Shown: positions 6,085 through 14,064 of the stretch, in pieces
How positions within the stretch are numbered: position 1 is the first letter of the stretch
How the letters are laid out: every line of letters begins with the position of its first letter
Assembly (NCBI RefSeq): GCF_001467945.1
Contig: NZ_LNYQ01000013.1
Span: 1,056,507-1,094,661, forward strand
Direction of reading: 5' to 3'
Length of the DNA stretch: 38,155 nucleotides
Origin: Legionella parisiensis
Lineage (GTDB): Bacteria; Pseudomonadota; Gammaproteobacteria; Legionellales; Legionellaceae
Notes under the pieces: generated by a model
Database searches by the model: none
What the model was told of the DNA's origin: nothing
The model's input: only the letters and a program-made list of their open reading frames with translations
Made by a program: the position numbers and the translations under genes

Positions 6085-8400
6085 ATGCGAATAAGTTTTA
6101 TAGAAGTTCAGAATTTTAGAAAACTGAAATCTATTCGAATTGATTTATCAAAAAATAGAACCCTGTTTGTTGGAGCAAATAACAGTGGTAAAACTACAGC
6201 AATGATTGCTCTACGCCGATTTCTTGTCGATCAAAAATTTAATGCCTATGATTTCACACTTTCGAACTGGACACAGATAAACAAAATCGGTGCAAAGTGG
6301 GAAAAAGCAGATATAACTCCTCTCGACTTGACTGAATGGGAAGGTACTCTTCCCTTAATGGATGTATGGTTAGATGTTGAACCAAATGAAATTCACTACG
6401 TGCAGCACTTGCTGCCAACTTTAGATTGGACGGGTGGTTTGTTGGGGGTCAGACTGCGACTAGAACCTAAAAAACTGGAAGAGTTGCATAACGAATATGT
6501 TGTTGCCCGGCATCATGCCATTAGTACCATTAATTCAGCCAAACAAGACAAAGACAGAGATTATAAAGTTCCCCTCTGGCCGTCTTGTATGAAAGATTTT
6601 CTGGAACGTAGTCTAAGCAGTAGGTTTCGTGTGCATTCTTACATTTTAGATCCTAATAAACTTGTTGCCCCGAAAAATGGCTCGGCACAACCGCAATTAT
6701 TATCACCAACTGCGGAATATATGGAGGAGAACCCTTTTGCAGGCCTCATTCGTATTGATGAAATCAATGCTCAAAGAGGTTTTTCAGATGCTCATAGTAA
6801 TGGGGACTCATTTTCTGAAAGAGGAGAAGAGAACATCGGACGCGGCGACACACGCAAATTATCCAACCAACTGCGGTCATATTATGATAAGCACCTTGAC
6901 CCATCCGAAATGCCCGAATCAGGTGACGTGGATGCATTAGAAGCTATTCACGAAGCACAAGAGATATTTGATAAAAAGCTGGCCACGAGTTTTTCAGAAG
7001 TATTAAAAGAGGTTCAAAATCTTGGCTATCCCGGGATCAGCGATCCAACGTTGACTATTTCAACACGTATAAAACCAATGGATGGTCTTAATCATCCTTC
7101 TGCACTTCAATACGAAGTCATTTCTAACTATGAAGACGTACAGGGAATACCACCTAGATTGCCAGAACAATATAACGGTTTGGGTTATCAAAATTTGATT
7201 TCGATGGTTTTCCGCCTAATGAGCTTCCGTAATGAATGGATGCAGGTAGGTAAGATTGGAAAAAAAGCGATTACCAAATCGAGCGAAACAGCTTTTCCGC
7301 CACCACTGCATTTAGTACTTGTTGAGGAACCCGAAGCACATTTGCATGTACAAGTTCAGCAAGTTTTTATTCGCCGCGCATATGAGATACTGCGTAATCA
7401 TCAAGACTTGAAAGAAAATAGAACACTGACCACCCAACTAGTAGTCTCCACGCATTCAAGTCATATTGCTCATGAATGCGAATTCGAGTGCTTACGATAT
7501 TTTCGACGTAAGCCTGCGAGCAATCCTGGTGATGTTCCAACATCTACAATTATTAATCTTTCCGAAGTATTTGGTAAACAGGACGAAACTGCAAAATTTG
7601 TTACCCGCTATCTAAAATCAGCGCATTGTGACTTGTTCTTTGCTGATGCTGCTATTTTTATCGAAGGTGCGGCGGAACGAATGATGATTCCTCATTTCAT
7701 TCGAGAAAACTTCCCCAACTTAAATCAAAGATATTTAACCTTGTTAGAAATTGGCGGAAGCCATGCTCACTGTTTCCGGCCACTTATCGAGCATTTAGGA
7801 CTAACTACGCTTATCATTTCAGATATTGATGCAGCAGAAAACAAAGGCCGTAAGCCTTCTCAACCTATTGTGAAAGGTGGAAATCAAGTTACACGCAACA
7901 CCACTCTGCGAACCTGGATACCAGGTAAAGAATCGATTGATGATCTTTTAGATTCAGCTCCCTCCGATAAGATCAAAATCTACTCTGAGGCAAATTTCTT
8001 GGTACGAGTCGCTTATCAATTACCGCTAAAAATCACTCTTGATCCCTCTGCTGGAGAGATAAATATAGCTGCCAACACTTTTGAAGATGCTCTAGTGTAT
8101 GAGAATATTGACCTGTTTAAAACCTTGGAAGGCAACGGCCTGGTCAAGAAGTTCAATGAGGCCTTGAACCAAAACAAAACTCCTGCTGATCTAACCACAG
8201 CGATGTTTGAGGCTTTGAAATCAGGAAGCAAAGCAGAGTTTGCACTTGATTTACTCTTTTTAAAAGACCCAAAAGTATTCAATGTTCCAACTTATATTCG
8301 AGAAGGTTTGGAATGGCTACAAGAGCAGGTATGTAATAAGGAAGAGGTATCTGAAAATATTAGCCTCTCATCCTCGGATCAGGGAGGAGTTGCGCAATGA
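6085..8400 (+). CDS. gajA: GajA-like OLD-family ATPase-nuclease
   Basis: Nuclease subunit of a Gabija-type (class 2 OLD) antiphage system. The N-terminus has an SMC/ABC-like ATPase with Walker A GANNSGKT (residues 30-37), a signature-like GLGYQNLISMVF and Walker B LVLVEEPEAH at about 412. The C-terminal TOPRIM domain shows the acidic FIEGAAE (about 524) and SDIDAA (about 578). At 771 residues it is longer than B. cereus GajA (about 580), with extra sequence at about 130-280 and at the C-terminus. AGGAAAG precedes ATG. It overlaps the helicase gene by 4 bp (ATGA), so the two are translationally coupled. In characterised Gabija, nucleotide depletion triggers GajA to cleave DNA; activity here is inferred. 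Confidence 0.9.
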   Translation: MRISFIEVQNFRKLKSIRIDLSKNRTLFVGANNSGKTTAMIALRRFLVDQKFNAYDFTLSNWTQINKIGAKWEKADITPLDLTEWEGTLPLMDVWLDVEPNEIHYVQHLLPTLDWTGGLLGVRLRLEPKKLEELHNEYVVARHHAISTINSAKQDKDRDYKVPLWPSCMKDFLERSLSSRFRVHSYILDPNKLVAPKNGSAQPQLLSPTAEYMEENPFAGLIRIDEINAQRGFSDAHSNGDSFSERGEENIGRGDTRKLSNQLRSYYDKHLDPSEMPESGDVDALEAIHEAQEIFDKKLATSFSEVLKEVQNLGYPGISDPTLTISTRIKPMDGLNHPSALQYEVISNYEDVQGIPPRLPEQYNGLGYQNLISMVFRLMSFRNEWMQVGKIGKKAITKSSETAFPPPLHLVLVEEPEAHLHVQVQQVFIRRAYEILRNHQDLKENRTLTTQLVVSTHSSHIAHECEFECLRYFRRKPASNPGDVPTSTIINLSEVFGKQDETAKFVTRYLKSAHCDLFFADAAIFIEGAAERMMIPHFIRENFPNLNQRYLTLLEIGGSHAHCFRPLIEHLGLTTLIISDIDAAENKGRKPSQPIVKGGNQVTRNTTLRTWIPGKESIDDLLDSAPSDKIKIYSEANFLVRVAYQLPLKITLDPSAGEINIAANTFEDALVYENIDLFKTLEGNGLVKKFNEALNQNKTPADLTTAMFEALKSGSKAEFALDLLFLKDPKVFNVPTYIREGLEWLQEQVCNKEEVSENISLSSSDQGGVAQ

Positions 8401-10304
8401 AAGATGTCCTTGCTGCATATGATAATAATATTGATGATAAGGCGGACACTGAAATAATAGATTGTCTTAGTTCGCAAACACCAAAAAGTTTTTTCCTATT
8501 TGCTGGGGCAGGTTCAGGAAAAACACGTTCTCTTATTAAAGCATTGCAGTACCTTCAAACCAACCATAGCAGGTATCTTCGACTTTATGGAAAACGTGTC
8601 GGCGTTATCACATATACGAATAAAGCATGTGAGGAAATTAAACGGCGAACAGGTTTTGACCCAATGGTTAAGGTTTCAACCATCCATGGTTTCGTATGGA
8701 CTTTAATCCAAGGATTTAATGAAGATATAAAGTCGTGGCTTAAAGTTGAATTAGAAAATGAGATTACTGATTTACGAGAAAAACAAGATAAAGGGCGTGG
8801 TGGCAAAGCTAGTATTGATCGTGAGAAAAGTATTGAAGCCAAGACAAGACGTTTAATCTCATTAGCTGAAATAAGGGAGTTTACCTACAATCCTAACGGT
8901 GAAAACCATGGACGTGATTCTCTTAACCACAGTGAAGTTATTAAGATATCTGCTGCTTTTCTTATTGGAAAGCCAGTTATGCAACAGCTTCTCATTAATA
9001 AATTCCCAATTCTTCTGATTGATGAGAGCCAAGACACTAATAAAACTTTAATGGATGCCTTTTTTTTAGTTCAAGCCCAGCATCCCGTTGAGTTCAGGCT
9101 GGGCCTATTTGGTGATATGATGCAGAAAATTTATGCAGATGGCAAAGCCGATCTTGGTCAGAATCTCCCTGCAGATTGGGCGAAACCAGAGAAAGTAATG
9201 AATCACCGTTGCCCTAAAAGAATAATTACTCTGATAAATAAAATCCGAACAGATGTAGATAAGAAAGAACAAAAACCTCGAACAGACGCAGCAGAAGGAA
9301 TTGTAAGATTCTTTATTTTAAAGGCAAGCTCTCCCGATAAAATAGCTGCTGAAAAGTTAATTGCAAGCAAGATGGCAGAAATCAGCGGAGATATTGCATG
9401 GAATAAGCCACAAGAAGTTAAGACGCTTATTCTTGAACATCACATGGCAGCAAAGCGGATGGGATTTCACGATATGTATGAACCCCTTTACCGGAACGAT
9501 GCTCTTCGTATTGGATTATTGGACGGTACTCTAAGTGGCTTGAAATTTTTTACTGACCGCGTTCTACCACTTGTGGAAGCGCGAATGATAAATGATGCCT
9601 TTGCTGTTGCAGCTATTGTAAGAAAGCATTCCCCGCTTTTAAGCAAGCCCATGTTAAAATCAGTTGGCGATAAACAACCTGCGCAAATTCAAAAAACCAA
9701 AGAAGCAGTGGAATCTCTTTGGAAGTTATGGGAAGGAAATAAAACACCTAGATTTATAGACATTCTTCGTAATGTTGCCAAAACTAATCTTTTTGAAATT
9801 CCTGAAAGCTTACAACCAATTGCTTCTCGGAGTGATGAACAACAACTACTTGCTGAGGTGGAAACTAAGAAAAGAATAGAAGACCACCGGGAAAATGAAA
9901 CGGTTCTGGACAACTGGGATGAATTCCTTCTTACATCATTCGATCAGGCTAAATCTTACGTTGATTATGTGAATGATAGGGCCAACTTTGATACTCATCA
10001 AGGTGTTAAAGGACTGGAATTTCCCCGAGTCATGGTAATCATTGATGACAGTGCCGCAAAAGGATTTCTTTTTTCTTACGAAAAACTTTTTGGTGTTAAA
10101 GCAAAAACAAAAAGTGACCTGGAGAATGAAGGTGCTGGGAAAGAAACAGGGATAGAACGAACGCGTCGGCTTTTCTATGTTACTTGTAGTCGTACCAAAG
10201 AAAGCCTAGCTATTGCAGCATATTCAAATAATCCTCAAGGCATTAAACAACATGTCATCACTCAAGAGTGGTTTGCGGAAAATGAAATAGAAATAATTGA
10301 ATAG
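8397..10304 (+). CDS. gajB: GajB-like UvrD/Rep-family helicase
   Basis: Superfamily 1 helicase partner of the OLD nuclease. Motifs in order: Q/Walker A FLFAGAGSGKT (about 32-42), Ia GVITYTNKACEEI, II ILLIDESQDT, III LGLFGDMMQKIY, V THQGVKGLEFPRVMVI and VI RRLFYVTCSRTKESL. At 635 residues it is larger than B. cereus GajB (about 490). The only gene it is coupled to is the OLD nuclease, and that pairing defines class 2 OLD/Gabija loci. In the known system GajB senses DNA ends and promotes GajA activity. A hairpin right after the stop closes the transcript. All helicase motifs look intact. Confidence 0.9.
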   Translation: MKDVLAAYDNNIDDKADTEIIDCLSSQTPKSFFLFAGAGSGKTRSLIKALQYLQTNHSRYLRLYGKRVGVITYTNKACEEIKRRTGFDPMVKVSTIHGFVWTLIQGFNEDIKSWLKVELENEITDLREKQDKGRGGKASIDREKSIEAKTRRLISLAEIREFTYNPNGENHGRDSLNHSEVIKISAAFLIGKPVMQQLLINKFPILLIDESQDTNKTLMDAFFLVQAQHPVEFRLGLFGDMMQKIYADGKADLGQNLPADWAKPEKVMNHRCPKRIITLINKIRTDVDKKEQKPRTDAAEGIVRFFILKASSPDKIAAEKLIASKMAEISGDIAWNKPQEVKTLILEHHMAAKRMGFHDMYEPLYRNDALRIGLLDGTLSGLKFFTDRVLPLVEARMINDAFAVAAIVRKHSPLLSKPMLKSVGDKQPAQIQKTKEAVESLWKLWEGNKTPRFIDILRNVAKTNLFEIPESLQPIASRSDEQQLLAEVETKKRIEDHRENETVLDNWDEFLLTSFDQAKSYVDYVNDRANFDTHQGVKGLEFPRVMVIIDDSAAKGFLFSYEKLFGVKAKTKSDLENEGAGKETGIERTRRLFYVTCSRTKESLAIAAYSNNPQGIKQHVITQEWFAENEIEIIE

Positions 10305-10341
10305 TCTAGTCAAGCCCCATATAGTCAGTGAATCTAAATTT

Positions 10342-10376
10342 CTAACAAAAAGTGATTTGTTAGGTGTTTAATTTTT
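10342..10376. terminator. Hairpin terminator between gajB and the convergent membrane gene
   Basis: CTAACAAA (10342-10349) pairs perfectly with TTTGTTAG (10356-10363) across a 6-base loop, followed by a T run at 10371-10376 on the plus strand. It ends the gajAB transcript and overlaps the last codon of the minus-strand gene. Confidence 0.6.
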
Positions 10377-10959
10377 TACATTCCGATAAATATTGTTTTC
10401 TTAAACTGTTACGGAACTTAAGGCCAGCTTTAATCTTTATTTTTTTATCTAGTGACGTTTTTATGTATGCTCTAAATGTATAAATACAAAAATAAGTCAT
10501 CACTTTGTTTTTTCTAAAAATAAATTTATCTGGTTCACCATTAATTTTCATAGTACGGAATATATCTGGCGCATGATATATATTAACACTTCGCCCATCA
10601 TCTAAATAAAAGTCATCGTTAGTTCTAGGATTAAATTTCGCATATTCATTGTACATATAACTAACATCAATTATATATTTCTGCCGACTTAATATGTGGA
10701 CATGCCACAATATACTGGGATTAATAATTGCGGCTCTTTTTCCTATATTTGTAATATTTATAGTGTAAGCAAATCTGTTTAAAATACTGGGGTTTTCTTC
10801 CGAAGGTAGAATATAATTAGAAAACTTTGCTTTTATTCTTAACTTACTATCGCTGATAGTGAGCCACAATGCAATACAACCAACAATCAACGTGCCAATT
10901 GCGGATATGCTCTCAATAACATCATGGAAATTAATATTTATTAAATAATCCTTTAGCAT
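10360..10959 (-). CDS. Membrane-anchored protein of unknown function
   Basis: A 199-residue protein with one hydrophobic segment at about 19-36 (IGTLIVGCIALWLTIS). The rest is a polar, aromatic-rich soluble part that looks mainly beta-stranded, with a basic C-terminus (KKIKIKAGLKFRNSLRKQ). I do not recognise the family. It is convergent with gajB and faces away from the recombinase leader. Proteins of this shape (one TM plus small soluble domain) are frequent next to antiphage genes, so it may be a membrane effector or cargo, but nothing in the sequence shows an activity. Confidence 0.7.
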   Translation of the reverse strand: MLKDYLININFHDVIESISAIGTLIVGCIALWLTISDSKLRIKAKFSNYILPSEENPSILNRFAYTINITNIGKRAAIINPSILWHVHILSRQKYIIDVSYMYNEYAKFNPRTNDDFYLDDGRSVNIYHAPDIFRTMKINGEPDKFIFRKNKVMTYFCIYTFRAYIKTSLDKKIKIKAGLKFRNSLRKQYLSECKKLNT

Positions 10960-11004
10960 ACGTAATATCCTTATTTGCTAATTTTCATTCTATTTAAGCA
11001 TATC

Positions 11005-11040
11005 TTCTGCGTCACGGCATAAATATGCAGTGACGCAGAA
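11005..11040. other. Strong 36-nt hairpin upstream of the ribozyme
   Basis: TTCTGCGTCAC (11005-11015) pairs perfectly with GTGACGCAGAA (11030-11040), and inside it GCAT pairs with ATGC around AAAT, with one base opposed on each side. No T run follows on either strand, so it is not a typical terminator. It may terminate weakly, protect an RNA end or mark a recombination site. Confidence 0.6.
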
Positions 11041-11171
11041 ACTCATATTAAATATTTAATTTTAAAATCAATAAATTAACCCTATCAATTCTATCCCACA
11101 CCACAGGATTGAACAAAATATTCCTCCCAAACCTATTGCTCCCAGATCTTGCCTTTGCTAAATTTTTCATA

Positions 11172-11223
11172 AGCATAACTGATGAGCCTGTGCAACTCAG
11201 GCGAAACCTTAGGGTCTTATGCT
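11172..11223 (+). ncRNA. Type I hammerhead self-cleaving ribozyme
   Basis: All conserved core positions are present. Stem I pairs AGCATAA (11172-11178) with TTATGCT (11217-11223), 7 bp, open-ended. The core CUGAUGA is at 11179-11185. Stem II pairs GCCUG (11186-11190) with CAGGC (11198-11202) over a 7-nt loop. GAAA is at 11203-11206. Stem III is A-CC with GG-U around UUAG (11206-11215), including the required A15.1-U16.1 pair. The cleavage nucleotide is C (GUC), so cut is predicted between 11216 and 11217. Stems II and III are closed by loops and stem I is open, which makes it type I. It lies about 0.3 kb upstream of the paired recombinases on the same strand. Promoter not identified. Confidence 0.85.
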
Positions 11224-11547
11224 AAGCCACTCTCATCCCATAACCTGTGGCTGGACGTCTAGTCGGGAATCTGTAGTTCTAGGATAGGCTACCATCGGGT
11301 AGATAAGTTAATAATCACTTCTTTATTAACCATGGATCAGCGGCAGCTGCTGTTGGATTGCCGTGCGTTTTTGTATTTAAACAATAAGGAGATAAACCAC
11401 TAAAAAACCGTTGTACCACAATAATCATTAACCTTGATTTGCCCCACTATTTCGAGCCTTGCAGCGCAAGCTGGATATCCTCTTTGAGTGAATCGCTCGA
11501 TTAACACTAAACCAAAGACAGGGCAAATAAATTGATTGAATAAAATT

Positions 11548-12357
11548 ATGCGCAAACACTCTTTAAGACAAATAGCAAGCCAGTATCTGGATCATGATAA
11601 TAGCGGTAGCCCTCGTGGTAAAAAATATCGTCGCTTTGTTATTCTTAGGATGATTGACGATCTCTTTGTTCTTGGACTTGCACCATCCAATTGGCCAGGT
11701 TTGACTTCAATCCAGTTGCAACAACTGATTCAACATTGGCATAAGAAAAAGGTTAAGCCTTCTACTCTCATGAATTACATGACCATCATCCGAAAATTTC
11801 TAAACCATGTGGGTCATACTGCTGAAAATATTGATAATCACAGTCTTGGTTTGCAAACTAAGAAAATTAAGAAGAAAACTCGGAAATCCCCTGATGATAT
11901 AATAGAGAAGATCAATGACCCTGTTGCCAAAATCCTTTTGGGCTTCCAAATTCATTTTGGTTTGACCTTGAGCGAAGCCATGCGAATTTTGCCCGGGGTA
12001 CATATTCAAGAACATGAATTATTACTAACACGAGAAATCACTTTTAATAGCAAAGATAGGAAGATTCCTATTCGCTCCGAAGCTCAAATAAAGCTTATAC
12101 AAGATTTTAATCTATTAACCCAAGGGAACAGCTGTCTTATCGCCACTCATGGTTATAGAGCTATCTGTTTTAGCTGGCAAAAGGTCATGAAGTCCTTAAG
12201 GCTCCCTGGAAAGAAATGCTGGCGTTATCTTTATGCCCAGCAATTAAGTTCAAAATTATCATCTCAAATATCCCATTACCGTTTGTCCTTACTCATCATG
12301 GATGAAATGGGTCTGAAATCCCGTACCACACTTTGGAGTTATCTCAATGAGCAATAA
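11548..12357 (+). CDS. Degenerate tyrosine recombinase (first of an overlapping pair)
   Basis: About 269 residues from ATG 11548; an in-frame TTG at 11536 is an alternative start and neither has a good ribosome-binding site. It has an N-terminal SAM-like core-binding region (STLMNYMTIIRKFLNHVG) and a C-terminal half that aligns by eye with the catalytic domain of the next gene. The box I Arg is replaced (FGLTLSEA against FGLRREES), box II keeps Arg but not His (KCWRYLYAQ against HGIRHAYAQ), the last His is Leu (MGLKSR against LGHSR), while the Tyr of WSYL is kept. It is therefore probably not an independent recombinase but a structural partner or accessory DNA-binding subunit. Its end overlaps the next start by 11 bp. 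Confidence 0.75.
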   Translation: MRKHSLRQIASQYLDHDNSGSPRGKKYRRFVILRMIDDLFVLGLAPSNWPGLTSIQLQQLIQHWHKKKVKPSTLMNYMTIIRKFLNHVGHTAENIDNHSLGLQTKKIKKKTRKSPDDIIEKINDPVAKILLGFQIHFGLTLSEAMRILPGVHIQEHELLLTREITFNSKDRKIPIRSEAQIKLIQDFNLLTQGNSCLIATHGYRAICFSWQKVMKSLRLPGKKCWRYLYAQQLSSKLSSQISHYRLSLLIMDEMGLKSRTTLWSYLNEQ

Positions 12358-13243
12358 ACTACGTAGCGCACTTTACTCAGTACACCAATTAATCAGACAG
12401 ATGCAGGGTTATTCCTATGCCAGCAAGGCAGATATGAAACATATGATTAACCGCTGCATGAAAGACCTGCATGAGTTGGGTTTTAAAGTTGGCCATTTAA
12501 ATGGCTTAAAGCCCAAACATATTTATGTGCTTGTTGAACATTGGAAAAAACAGGGTAAGAGTCCCGCAACTATCAAGAATTATATGTCCAAACTGCGTAA
12601 ACTCGCTTATTTTCTGGATAAGCCTAAACTGGTTAAAACTGGTAATGACTCCTATCAAATTGATAAGCGCACTTATATTCCTACTCAAAATAAAGCCATC
12701 CACCATATCGATTTAAATTTATGTACCGATCCGCACATACGCCTTTCACTTGAAGCACAAATGCTTTTTGGCCTACGAAGGGAAGAATCCATGAAATTTG
12801 TAGTCAGTGAAGCATGGCATGGTGATTGTTTGCATATCAAACCCAGTTGGACAAAAGGCGGTATCGGTCGATTGCTTAAAATCACCAATGAAGAGCAAAT
12901 GAAATGGCTATTAAAAGTCTCGCAACAAATTAGACGGGGTGAATCATTAATCCCTGCAGAAAGAACCTATAAGCAACATTTAAGTCATTATCAACAGCAG
13001 GCTAAGTTAATGGGTGTCTGTAAATTACATGGTATCCGTCATGCTTATGCTCAACGTAGATATATCGAATTAACGAAACAGTTAGATCCTTTAAATATAG
13101 GTTTGAGATGTCCAATTGCTGGGGGAAAAACAGCTCAAGAGCTAAGTCAAATAGAGAAAAAAATCGATAAACAGGTTAGAGCAATGATCAGTCGTGAACT
13201 TGGCCATTCACGTATAAATATCACCAGAACTTATTTAGGTTAA
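12347..13243 (+). CDS. Tyrosine recombinase with complete catalytic set (second of pair)
   Basis: A 298-residue recombinase whose ATG lies within the end of the preceding gene, so it is translationally coupled. It has an N-terminal core-binding domain (SPATIKNYMSKLRKLAYFL). Catalytic residues are Arg144 (FGLRREES), probable Lys170, His228/Arg231 (HGIRHAYAQ), His287 (LGHSR) and Tyr296 (RTYLG) three residues from the C-terminus. It resembles the phage-integrase N-terminal/Integrase_1 families seen in proteobacterial elements. Overlapping recombinase pairs and trios have been described as bipartite modules and RIT elements. Its target site is unknown. A diverged fragment of the same C-terminus lies at 14785-14862. 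Confidence 0.85.
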   Translation: MSNKLRSALYSVHQLIRQMQGYSYASKADMKHMINRCMKDLHELGFKVGHLNGLKPKHIYVLVEHWKKQGKSPATIKNYMSKLRKLAYFLDKPKLVKTGNDSYQIDKRTYIPTQNKAIHHIDLNLCTDPHIRLSLEAQMLFGLRREESMKFVVSEAWHGDCLHIKPSWTKGGIGRLLKITNEEQMKWLLKVSQQIRRGESLIPAERTYKQHLSHYQQQAKLMGVCKLHGIRHAYAQRRYIELTKQLDPLNIGLRCPIAGGKTAQELSQIEKKIDKQVRAMISRELGHSRINITRTYLG

Positions 13244-13257
13244 CTGGACTAATTATG

Positions 13258-13833
13258 TTACACCTCGCTAACAGAAGCAGAGTTAGCTGCTTTATAGTGA
13301 TCAAGCATTTCATTCCATAATAATTGAATATTAGCTCTTGAAATAGGAATATTAGTTACATTACTGGATAGAAACCCAGCGTGCTCACATGAGTTTACAA
13401 ATGAGAATAACCCATCAAAATACCCCTTAATATTTAAAAAACCTATGGGTTTTATTAATTCTCCAATTTTTATAGCGTTCCATGTCTCAATTGCTTCTTC
13501 TAGCGTTCCAAGGCCACCTGGCATCACAACAAACATATCAGATATTTTTTGCATTATGGCCTTACGTTGTTGCATGGAATCTACAATATGTAATTCATCT
13601 AATATTTTTAAAGGCTTTTCTTGTTCAATAAGATGATTAGTAATTATCCCTACTACCCTTCCGCCATATTCTTTTACAGTATTGGCAAGAAGCCCCATCA
13701 TCCCTAGACTTGAACCACCATAAACTAACGTAAAACCATCAGCAGCTATTTTTTTACCTAATAAAATCGCTGCATCACTATATTCATTATCATTACCAAA
13801 TTGAGCACCCAAATAAACGCAAACAGTTTTCAT
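13258..13833 (-). CDS. LOG-family protein (cytokinin-riboside-phosphate phosphoribohydrolase type)
   Basis: A 191-residue Rossmann-fold protein of the TIGR00730/LOG family. It shows the N-terminal VCVYLGAQFG, the nucleotide-binding LVYGGSSLGMMG, MQQRKAIM and the signature MPGGLGTLEEAIETW. LOG proteins hydrolyse the N-glycosidic bond of nucleoside 5'-monophosphates, releasing ribose 5-phosphate. Older lysine decarboxylase annotations of this family are wrong. The start is ATG at 13833. It is convergent with the recombinase pair, ending 14 bp from it. Being inside the element, it is either ordinary metabolic cargo or part of a nucleotide-based defence; the sequence does not decide. Confidence 0.9.
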   Translation of the reverse strand: MKTVCVYLGAQFGNDNEYSDAAILLGKKIAADGFTLVYGGSSLGMMGLLANTVKEYGGRVVGIITNHLIEQEKPLKILDELHIVDSMQQRKAIMQKISDMFVVMPGGLGTLEEAIETWNAIKIGELIKPIGFLNIKGYFDGLFSFVNSCEHAGFLSSNVTNIPISRANIQLLWNEMLDHYKAANSASVSEV

Positions 13834-13932
13834 ATAGATCCAGATAATTTCGAAAGAGAATTACAAATATGATGCCATGGTAGGTTAATTTAAGGCTGAG
13901 AGGCAAGCGTAGACTTGGTGCAGCTTACGCGC

Positions 13933-14041
13933 CAATAGGGTCGCTCCTTGCTTTTCCGTCATGTACCTACGGCTTTTGTTTTTCTAATAAAATTTAATTT
14001 CATTGAATTGTTAAAGATAAAGGCAAGACGCGACCCCATTA
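13933..14041. repeat. MITE-like inverted-repeat segment
   Basis: CCAATAGGGTCGCTCCTTGC at the left end is matched on the opposite strand at the right end by TAATGGGGTCGCGTCTTGCC, with GGGTCGC and TTGC exact. The ~110-bp segment has no coding capacity and lies between the starts-and-ends of two minus-strand genes. A small imperfect hairpin (GCGTA ... TACGC) precedes it. It may be a non-autonomous transposon or a repeated Legionella intergenic element. Confidence 0.4.
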
Positions 14042-14064
14042 GCTGATTAAAAAACAAGAGCTTA

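Larger units (their letters stand above)
10960..11547 (+). other. Long structured leader of the recombinase pair
   Basis: A 0.59-kb gene-free stretch unusually dense in stems: 11005-11040 (strong hairpin), 11172-11223 (hammerhead), AGCCAC/GTGGCT (11225-11230, 11247-11252), GTTAATAA/TTATTAAC (11307-11314, 11323-11330), CGGCA/TGCCG (11341-11345, 11359-11363), CTTGC-AGC-GCAAG (11458-11470), and a long-range ATTTGCCC/GGGCAAAT (11437-11444, 11521-11528) ending just before the recombinase start. It reads as an RNA leader, a recombination site, or both. Confidence 0.6.

Noticed and set aside
6085..10304. PARIS (AriA/AriB) or retron-type ATPase system
   Set aside because: ATPase and TOPRIM are fused in one protein and the partner is a UvrD-like helicase, which fits Gabija/class 2 OLD.
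11307..11330. GTTAATAA/TTATTAAC hairpin as a terminator of the ribozyme transcript
   Set aside because: The stem is all A/T except at its base and no T run follows; kept only as part of the structured leader.
13258..13833. Lysine decarboxylase
   Set aside because: PGGxGTxxE with the MQQRK motif marks the LOG family; the decarboxylase label is a legacy misannotation.
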